Shown here: positions 7,342-11,882 of the stretch, one piece after another
How positions within the stretch are numbered: the first letter of the stretch is position 1
How the letters are laid out: the number at the start of each line of letters is the position of its first letter
Assembly (NCBI GenBank): GCA_026770615.1
Contig: MU631958.1
Span: 46,576-58,457 of the forward strand
Direction: 5' to 3'
Length of the DNA stretch: 11,882 nucleotides
Origin: Pavlovales sp. CCMP2436
Taxonomy: Eukaryota; Haptophyta; Pavlovophyceae; Pavlovales
Notes under the pieces: model-generated
The model's input: only the letters and a program-made list of their open reading frames with translations
Databases searched by the model: none
Told to the model about the DNA's origin: nothing
Made by a program: the position numbers and the translations under genes

Positions 7342-7569
7342 TTACCTCGAGAGGTACGGGCAGCGTGCTTGCCCGCTCCCTCCCTGAGGAATCGGGTAAG
7401 CGCTCTTGCCCGCTCCCTCTCTGAGGAAGTCCAAGAGGATTTGAAGCCACGTAGATTTGATAACTTTAAGTGCAGCTATTGTATGGAAATGCCAAGAAAC
7501 GAGGGAAATGATCTCATCTTGTTTTTGCGCTTTTGACTTTTTTGAGGTGATTTTTTTAGGTGGCGCCAT
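7342..7569 (-). CDS. possible small Lys-rich hypothetical protein
   Basis: A 75-codon ORF starts MAPPKKITSKKSKAQKQDEI: a very basic N-terminus that could serve as a nuclear localisation or nucleic-acid-binding tail. A hydrophobic, probably helical stretch follows (ALKVIKSTWLQILLDFLREG). The C-terminal third is encoded by the local direct repeat (REGAGKSAYPIPQGGSGQAR). Codon use is AT-rich, unlike the flanking genes. It matches no family I can name. It may be a real small gene, a fragment from a mobile element, or chance. Confidence 0.3.
   Translation of the reverse strand: MAPPKKITSKKSKAQKQDEIISLVSWHFHTIAALKVIKSTWLQILLDFLREGAGKSAYPIPQGGSGQARCPYLSR
7368..7427. repeat. direct repeat, two copies 37 bp apart
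   Basis: CTTGCCCGCTCCCTCCCTGA at 7368 recurs as CTTGCCCGCTCCCTCTCTGA at 7405. Both are followed by GGAA, and the second copy has one mismatch. The copies fall in the 3' end of the small ORF. Confidence 0.88.
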
Positions 7570-7673
7570 GTAGGTGGATTAGGTTTGTTGACTTTGTTCT
7601 ATGTTGGCAAGAAGAGAACGGTAAAAGTAGGAATGCTTTTTCTCCTGGAATCTGAGTTTGAAAAGGTAACTAC

Positions 7674-7727
7674 AAAAACGAGGCTCAGTTTCTCAACGTT
7701 ACGGTTGAGAAACTGAGCCTCGTTTTT
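7674..7727. repeat. perfect 24-bp inverted repeat with 6-nt loop
   Basis: The arm at 7674-7697 (AAAAACGAGGCTCAGTTTCT then CAAC) is exactly complementary to 7704-7727, around the loop GTTACG. It would form a strong hairpin on either strand, ending in a T run on the plus strand. Candidate roles are a fold-back element, a MITE, a hairpin RNA precursor, or a transcript 3'-end signal between convergent or tandem genes. AGAAACTGAGC-TCG recurs at 7785-7800 with one mismatch. Confidence 0.95.
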
Positions 7728-7784
7728 TGTTCCCTTCAATAGTATTTTCAGAAAAATTTAACCATTTTTTGTATGTATTTTGCT

Positions 7785-7800
7785 AAGAAACTGAGCTTCG
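7785..7800. repeat. partial third copy of the inverted-repeat arm
   Basis: AAGAAACTGAGCTTCG matches the arm at 7707-7722 (GAGAAACTGAGCCTCG) at 14 of 16 positions, in direct orientation to the second arm. It suggests the hairpin sequence has been copied or arose from a larger repeated unit. Confidence 0.7.
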
Positions 7801-7888
7801 GCCTCAAATTCGCCGATCTTATTGCTTGCAACACCCTGTATGGCGATACACTCGATATACCGATACATCCGAAATACGAAACATTGCG

Positions 7889-7910
7889 ATACATCACTTA
7901 TCTGATGTAT
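7889..7910. repeat. 8-bp inverted repeat ATACATCA/TGATGTAT
   Basis: Perfect 8-bp arms are separated by 6 nt. They lie in a stretch that repeatedly uses GATAC/GATGTAT words (about 7845-7960), consistent with a small degenerate repeat cluster. Confidence 0.7.
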
Positions 7911-7960
7911 TATCCTCCCTCTGATACGTAGTGTACTCATTAGCAATGATATGTATCACC

Positions 7961-7982
7961 CACGTACGACAGACAGTACGTG
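7961..7982. repeat. 7-bp inverted repeat CACGTAC/GTACGTG
   Basis: Perfect 7-bp arms flank an 8-nt spacer, GACAGACA. The repeat sits at the end of the AT-rich island just downstream of the desaturase 3' end. It could be a short terminal repeat or a hairpin in the 3' region. Confidence 0.7.
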
Positions 7983-8162
7983 TTTCGCGCCCGGACCGGA
8001 GGAAGTACGCCAGGCCTACTGAGAAGCTGTACAGCAGTAACTATTCAATATGATCTGAAATTATCAGAATTTTGTACTAGGTACGATCAAGGTGGCCAAA
8101 CGGTAGGCTCGAGCTGGCCACTTGCATTGTTGCTCTGGCCCGGGAGCCCGCCCGTCAGCGAT
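7983..8162 (-). other. 3' flank of the desaturase gene
   Basis: No gene is visible between the AT-rich island and the desaturase stop. It is presumably the 3' UTR and terminator region of the desaturase. A small hairpin TCTGA-AATTA-TCAGA occurs near 8054-8068. Confidence 0.4.
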
Positions 8163-9631
8163 TTACGAGGCGAGTTGCGTGGCGCTGCCCGTGGCCTCCA
8201 TCTCACTCTTGCCCAGCACTGCCGCCTCGCCCGCGCGGAGGACGTCGCTCATGCTCCCCGCGCAGGCGTAATACCCGCGCCTCTCGAAGCTGCGCTTGAC
8301 GATGGGAAGCCAGCCGGCATTAGGGTCGGCCAGAAGCGGCTGATCGTAGTGCGCGGCGGCGCGATCGCGCAGCTCTCTGAGTCGAAGAAGAGGCACGTCG
8401 GGGAAGTCGTGGTGCTCCGTGTGCAGGTTCGAGAAGGCGCACAGCCAGTCGTACCAGCCGCCGAGGTAGATCGACGCCGTCGGCTGGCAGCCGGCAACGC
8501 CCTGAAATGTCAATGTTGAAAAAACAAAGTGATGAACATACCAAACTGGGCGGCGGCTGACTCGAAATATGTTGATAGATAGGTAGCGAGGGAGGAAGAG
8601 ATAAAAAATACGTTTTCCCCGTCTGCGCGCATGCCGCCGACGCTGTTCTCGAGCGAAGGGTGGTTACTGACGAACATGGCGAAGGCGGGGTGGAACGGGA
8701 GCTGCCAGCCCAGCTCGGCGCAGTAGAGCCAGAGGAGCGCGCCCGGTCCAGCGCACGCAAACATCACGAGGTGCACCATCGCCTGTGCGCGCGCGTGGGC
8801 GACGGAGGTGGCGTGGAAGTCCTGGGGCTTGCTGGGGAAAAACAGGTTTCGCCCGATCACGGCGGTCACTTTGTCGTTGACACAGAGCGCTGCGCGCTCG
8901 AACGCCATACCCGCAGTGTAGACAGCCGCGTTGTGCGCCCACCCGCGCGTGTCCGACCACCCGAGTGCGTAGAAAGAGCGGGAAATGGAGATACCTAGAC
9001 CTCCCACATCCTTGCCAAAGAAGCCAATTTTCTGCTCGTCGCCAGGCAGCTTCTGCCTGTGCGCGACGAAGAGGGCGTCTCCGTCCTCAAACGTCGCCTG
9101 GTCCGAGTCGAAGAGTCTAGAGAGCGGTTCCCTGCCAAAGCCTTTGTGGTGGGAGAGGTGCCCGTACCGCAGGTAAAGGAAGTACCCAAAGACAGAGGGC
9201 ATCGAGCACGCGAACAGGGTGTCCGAGCGCGAGACGCCCGCGGGCAGCGCGGCCGTCCCGTGCGCGACGTCGTGCATCAGGGCGAATGACCACAGGCTAA
9301 CCGTCGCGCCAACGGTCAGCGCAGCGGGGACGAGTGCGACCTCAGGGAGGTGCTGCCCCGCGGCGATCGCGCACGCGAACTGGGCGAAGTTGGTCGCCAC
9401 GAGCAGAGGGAATGTCCGCTGGTCCGTGCCCACGAGCTCCTTGACCGAAGGCACGTCCTCGAGGATCGCCAGCCGCCGTGCGCGGTGCCACTCCGCCGGG
9501 TTTTTGGCGGCGCGCACGGCGCTGACCCCGCGAGTGGGAGCCATGCGCGCTGCGGCAGCCGAACCCGCGAGCGGGGGCAGCAGCAGCCCGAGGAGCGCCC
9601 ACGTGCGGTGGGGCTTGCGCGAAGGCTCCAT
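8163..9631 (-). CDS. membrane fatty-acid/sphingolipid desaturase, two exons
   Basis: Joining exon 1 (9631-8612) to exon 2 (8501-8163) in frame gives about 452 residues. Three histidine boxes of the membrane desaturase family (PF00487) are present: HDVAH (about residues 120-124), HLSHH (158-162) and, after splicing, HTEHH (367-371) in NLHTEHHDFPDVP. These bind the di-iron centre that introduces a C=C bond into an acyl or sphingoid chain. The EHHDFP wording resembles sphingolipid delta-4 desaturases, but substrate cannot be fixed. Hydrophobic segments flank the boxes (VGATVSLWSFALM, VHLVMFACAGPGALLWLYCA). I prefer the start at 9631 (MEPSRKPHRTWALLGLLLPP) because a signal-peptide-like segment ending near SAAAA follows directly, then an Arg/Ser/Ala-rich stretch lacking acidic residues. 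An upstream in-frame ATG at 9733 adds 34 Arg- and Glu-rich residues. The N-terminus suggests bipartite plastid targeting; ER entry is the alternative. Confidence 0.85.
8502..8611 (-). other. 110-nt GT-AG intron in the desaturase gene
   Basis: The minus strand reads GAAAAC|GTATTTTTTATC at the donor and TTGACATTTCAG|GGCGTTGCC at the acceptor. Splicing is phase 0 and joins ADGEN to GVAGCQPTAS, bringing in the third histidine box. Without splicing, the exon 1 frame runs to a stop at 8510 and loses the box. The intron is more AT-rich than the exons. Confidence 0.85.
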
Positions 9632-9988
9632 CGTGCTCCGAGCACTCGCTCCTTCGGAGTCGGATGGACGTACAGTAAAAATCGAACCTTCTTTTTCTTC
9701 GTTGAGCACTCGCTCTCTGCGTCGTCGGCTCATAACTAAAGTGTTCTTGCCCTTGCTCTGGCCGCTTACGACGATCAGTCTTTTTTATGTAATTATGTAC
9801 TTTTGTACTGTAACGTTGGCTACAGCCGTGACCGGATTTAAAATGCAGAGCGGGTCGAGGCCAATGTCATGCCACTTATTGGCGCGGCGATATCAGCGTA
9901 GCGCGCGCCGTCAGGTGAGCAACCGAGCTCTCATTTTGAGGATGAGAGCCCATCTTCCTCGAGCTCCTTGGGTGGTGCCGAGCTCGCG
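9632..9988 (-). promoter_or_regulatory. upstream region of the desaturase gene
   Basis: This 357-bp stretch lies between the zinc-finger stop and the preferred desaturase start. It contains an AT-rich patch (about 9780-9815) with TACATAATTACATAAAA on the minus strand, a CCAAT word on the minus strand (9880-9884), and a 12-bp direct repeat GAGCACTCGCTC (9640-9651 and 9704-9715) probably in the 5' UTR. Promoter function is inferred from position. Confidence 0.35.
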
Positions 9989-10203
9989 CTAGGCCTGGCC
10001 GCCCTTGCAGGTGCGAGAGTGCCCCTGTGTCACAACGCCGGCAGCAGAGGGGCGAGTGAGACAGGGGCGCGTGCTGAATGCGTGCCAGCGGGCAGAGGGC
10101 GAGGGCACAGGCTGCTTACGTCGCGGTTGCCCTTCTCGGTGTACGCCTTGCCGCACAGCTCGCACGCGTACGGCTTCTCGCCCGTGTGCACCCGCATGTG
10201 CGA
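9989..10203 (-). CDS. 3'-terminal exons of a C2H2/C2HC zinc-finger protein
   Basis: An exon at 10203-10120 (84 nt, 28 codons) follows a TTTGCATCCCACAG acceptor and encodes [20 protein letters not shown] plus YTEKGNRD: the H-x3-H end of one finger, the TGEKPY linker, and the C-x2-C half of the next. A donor GTAAGC follows. After a 95-nt intron (10119-10025, ending GACACAG), the last exon (10024-9989) reads [11 protein letters not shown] then TAG. Joined in phase 0, the second finger is C-x2-C-x12-H-x3-C, so the final His is replaced by Cys, which still ligates zinc. The first finger's Cys pair must lie in an upstream exon that I cannot find in this window. The product is probably a nuclear DNA-binding protein. 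The start is not visible, and the gene could be intact further upstream or a truncated relic. Confidence 0.8.
10025..10119 (-). other. 95-nt GT-AG intron splitting a zinc finger
   Basis: The donor is GTAAGC and the acceptor is TTGTGACACAG. The intron is phase 0. It separates the Cys pair from the His/Cys pair of one finger. Confidence 0.8.
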
Positions 10204-10562
10204 CTGTGGGATGCAAATTGGAATACAGGGTGCAGGTGCGCGTGAGGGCAGCGCGCAACGCGTCGAGATCGACGCGAGATGTCAATTAGTCGAGATCGGA
10301 GCGAGAAGTGAAACCCGAGCACTGCTTTGATTGGACGGACAAGGGCCGAACGCGCCAAGATACTTTCCTCTCCATTTTTTTTTTCATTGGAGCCTATTTT
10401 TTTTTCAGTGGGTTGCAGTCATTCTGTATCAGAAGTGGTCGACTCCGAGCGTGTAAGCGCGACGACATTCAGTCACCCAGGCGGCATGTAGTCACCCAGG
10501 CGGCATACTTAGGCGCCGATCCCAAACCGTGTCTCCCTGCGGAGGTGGTATGCGCCCTCAGC
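10204..10562 (-). other. gap between retroelement ORF and zinc-finger exons, with T tracts and a small tandem repeat
   Basis: No exon with Cys or His pairs is visible here. Runs of ten T (10375-10384) and nine T (10397-10405) are A tracts on the minus strand, 12 nt apart, and lie downstream of the endonuclease ORF stop. They may mark the polyadenylated or A-rich 3' end of that retroelement copy. A 17-bp repeat AGTCACCCAGGCGGCAT occurs twice at 19-bp spacing (10471 and 10490). The part from 10204 to about 10370 is probably intron of the zinc-finger gene. Confidence 0.45.
10471..10506. repeat. two tandem copies of a 19-bp unit
   Basis: AGTCACCCAGGCGGCAT is present at 10471-10487 and again at 10490-10506, separated by GT. 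It lies in the putative 3' UTR of the endonuclease ORF. Confidence 0.92.
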
Positions 10563-11726
10563 TCACTCGTCGGGGTTGCCGTCGTCGTCGCTGTCAGTGT
10601 GTGTGCCGCCGCCGTTGCCGGTGCCGGTGCCGGTGCGCTCGAATCGCGCGCGCGCAATGATGACCTTGGCGTGCCCTCGAAGTGCGCATATGCCGATCTC
10701 CTGTCTCATCTTCCACAGGAGAGTGCTGCGCGCTTGCGCAGCGGAGGGGGCCCCCATGCGAGCTTGGAGCACTCTTGCGCCAATGCTGGCGAGGTCCCCG
10801 ACGAAGGACTCCAGGTCGTCAGACCACTCGCCGAAGGCTCCAATCACGAGGGCGGCGAACGCGGGGCCGCCTGCAGTGCAGAAGATCTGTGCGCGGGCCT
10901 GCATCGGGCCAGTCTGTCCGGGGGTCGTGTGAAAGAAGTCGCGATCAATCTTGATGAGCTCCGCCATGCGTTCTACCGGAAGCGAGTCAGCTCGCCTGCC
11001 CACAGCACGCCCAGGGTAGTTGCCGTCGGTGTCCCTGTACCGAGTCCTGCAAAACGCCATGGTCTTGAGTTCAAGCAGTCGCGGGACCGCCCGCCCACCC
11101 TTGTGGTCGTACTCGGCGTAGAGGTCGACCTTCGGCCCGGGTCGCCGGCCTGCCCCACCGAAGAAGAGCCGGTACGCGGCCTGGTTGGAGACGAGTACCG
11201 AGGCGAAGTTGTCTCCCGCCTCGGTGCGCGCGTGCGCACCCATTCTCCTCGCAACCTCAGTCAGGAGGGCGAGGAGTGGATCGTGCCTGAGCTTGGAGAT
11301 GTGATCGCCGGTGACGCTCTGCCCGGTGGCCGCGACAATGTTGTCTCCGTGTACGTCGATGTCGCGGTTGAACAACCGCGCGCCGCGCGCGGCTAGGCCG
11401 ACGCAGATGGGACTCGGGACGCCGAAGAAGCGTGCTGTGATCTCCACCCACTCGCCGATGGTGCAGGCGCCGTAGCCAATCGGAAGCGCGGCCACCCAGG
11501 CAAAGCTGTTGCGGTCGATGCTTCTAACCAAGTGCACGACGCGATCGCCCCGCGGGAGCGCGTTGATCCGCATCTTGAGCGCGTCAAACCGCTGAGCCTC
11601 GCGGTCCTCGGTGAGGTCCTTCTGCATGTTGAGGCTTGGCTTGTCTGTGAGATTCTTGCGCACCATCGGCAAGGCCTCCTCTGAGGGGAGGTGTAGCACA
11701 CGGGTTGGCAGGTCTGCGTTGATCAT
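10563..11726 (-). CDS. retroelement C-terminal domain with PD-(D/E)XK (restriction-like) endonuclease signature
   Basis: The ORF gives 387 residues from the ATG at 11726. Residues 1-105 are helical (MQKDLTEDREAQRF, SFAWVAALPIGYGACTIGEW). About 106-170 resembles the degraded zinc-knuckle region of algal non-LTR elements, with one Cys (ICVG), RDIDVHGDN and KLRHDPLLALLTEVARRMG. Residues 196-222 read RPGPKVDLYAEY...LLELKTM, giving the D201...E219-x-K221 spacing of PD-(D/E)XK nucleases that nick target DNA for target-primed reverse transcription. GAFGEWSDDLESFVGDLAS follows. The C-terminus is Gly/Thr then Asp-rich, partly from a GCCGGT-type hexanucleotide repeat (about 10612-10636). Protein-like sequence precedes the ATG in the same frame beyond a TAA at 11754-11756, so the start may be internal to a longer polyprotein. 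Calling it a retroelement domain rests on motif order recalled from this lineage. A stand-alone nuclease is less likely. Confidence 0.6.
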   Translation of the reverse strand: MINADLPTRVLHLPSEEALPMVRKNLTDKPSLNMQKDLTEDREAQRFDALKMRINALPRGDRVVHLVRSIDRNSFAWVAALPIGYGACTIGEWVEITARFFGVPSPICVGLAARGARLFNRDIDVHGDNIVAATGQSVTGDHISKLRHDPLLALLTEVARRMGAHARTEAGDNFASVLVSNQAAYRLFFGGAGRRPGPKVDLYAEYDHKGGRAVPRLLELKTMAFCRTRYRDTDGNYPGRAVGRRADSLPVERMAELIKIDRDFFHTTPGQTGPMQARAQIFCTAGGPAFAALVIGAFGEWSDDLESFVGDLASIGARVLQARMGAPSAAQARSTLLWKMRQEIGICALRGHAKVIIARARFERTGTGTGNGGGTHTDSDDDGNPDE

Positions 11727-11756
11727 CGCTCCAGCACCGGCGCAAGCCTCCTGTTA

Positions 11757-11882
11757 CATCTCGAGCCAGCAGCGGAGGAACGCCTGTTCCTGCCGTGGTG
11801 GCGGTAGCGGTCTGGGGAGGCCTGGTCGCGGCAAGTGCAGGTATGACCGCCAGCTATGCGCGCGCATGTCCAGGAAGGAGTT
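11757..11882 (-). pseudogene. upstream coding-like fragment before an in-frame TAA
   Basis: In the same frame as the endonuclease ORF the window edge reads NSFLDMRAHSWRSYLHLPRP and later RQEQAFLRCWLEM before TAA (11754-11756). It looks like real protein and may be the part of the element polyprotein between RT and endonuclease, with the TAA disrupting it. Alternatively it is the end of a separate upstream ORF. It is truncated by the window. Confidence 0.35.

Larger units (their letters stand above)
7135..7975. other. AT-rich intergenic island
   Basis: About 840 bases of AT-rich DNA separate the GC-rich retroelement from the GC-rich desaturase gene. It contains a GATATA-type repeat (7142-7158), a TAA-type repeat (about 7170-7197), a possible small ORF (7342-7569), a 37-bp-spaced direct repeat (7368-7427), a long perfect inverted repeat (7674-7727) with a partial third copy (7785-7800), and two shorter inverted repeats (7889-7910, 7961-7982). 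It may be ordinary spacer, a non-autonomous transposon or a foreign insertion. Confidence 0.6.
10375..11882 (-). mobile_element. 3' portion of a second retroelement copy
   Basis: The endonuclease ORF, its 3' flank and the A tracts form the 3' end of an element whose 5' part extends beyond the window. The strand is the same as the 319-7134 element. The encoded domain is the one expected after RT in restriction-like-endonuclease non-LTR elements, and it is missing from the other copy. No terminal repeats are seen, and the exact 3' boundary near 10375-10405 is inferred. Confidence 0.5.

Noticed and set aside
7135..7975. tRNA, CRISPR or prophage-type attachment sites in the AT-rich island
   Set aside because: No B-box-like GGTTCGA pattern, regular spacer array or integrase gene was seen. 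The repeats are only short direct and inverted copies.
7980..8519. Plus-strand 179-codon open frame
   Set aside because: Antisense of desaturase exon 2 plus its 3' flank. It shows no domain, whereas the minus strand carries the third histidine box.
8510..8611. Unspliced C-terminus of desaturase exon 1 frame
   Set aside because: It gives a Ser/Phe-rich tail and loses the third histidine box, while a good GT-AG intron restores the family pattern.
9968..10330. Plus-strand open frames around the zinc-finger exons
   Set aside because: The minus strand has a diagnostic TGEKPY finger with matching splice sites. The plus frames are its antisense.
10308..11396. Plus-strand 362-codon open frame
   Set aside because: It starts in T-rich non-coding DNA and then mirrors the endonuclease ORF. 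There is no recognisable motif on this strand.

Overview
The window looks like nuclear DNA from a GC-rich eukaryote, most likely a microalga. I favour a haptophyte-like or pelagophyte-like alga with a secondary plastid, at low confidence. The evidence is spliceosomal GT-AG introns of about 95-110 nt, a membrane desaturase with an apparent signal-plus-transit N-terminus, a C2H2-family zinc-finger gene, ubiquitin-like, F-box and ankyrin modules, abundant microsatellites, and non-LTR retroelement proteins. No bacterial operon structure, tRNA, rRNA or CRISPR is visible. Every credible coding segment reads on the minus strand.

Region 1 (about 110-7134, minus): a decayed composite retroelement of about 7 kb. 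In coding order it has an N-terminal segment; twenty 21-bp repeats; an Ala-rich helical segment; a first ubiquitin-like domain; an F-box-like plus ankyrin-like region; a long Pro/Ser linker; a second ubiquitin-like domain; a helical region of unknown function; a Pro/Arg/Gly-rich basic segment; and a reverse transcriptase. The reading frame changes at least six times (one change is a 269-bp tandem duplication in the RT), and four in-frame stops interrupt it. As assembled it is a pseudogene, or a sequence with many indels. Its 3' end is followed by simple repeats.

Region 2 (7135-about 7975): an AT-rich island in GC-rich surroundings. It holds microsatellites, a possible small Lys-rich ORF, a 37-bp-spaced direct repeat, a perfect 24-bp inverted repeat and two shorter palindromes.

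Region 3 (8163-9733, minus): a two-exon membrane fatty-acid or sphingolipid desaturase. All three histidine boxes are present, the third only after splicing.

Region 4 (9989-10203, minus): the last two exons of a zinc-finger gene. A C-x2-C-x12-H-x3-C finger is split by a 95-nt intron. The upstream exons are not visible.

Region 5 (about 10375-11882, minus): the 3' part of a second retroelement of apparently the same lineage. It encodes the C-terminal domain with a PD-(D/E)XK (restriction-like) endonuclease signature, which the Region 1 copy lacks. It lies directly upstream of the orphan zinc-finger exons, so it may have been inserted into that gene.

The most novel-looking item is the retroelement architecture: two ubiquitin-like domains and an F-box/ankyrin module placed upstream of an RT of the restriction-like-endonuclease type.
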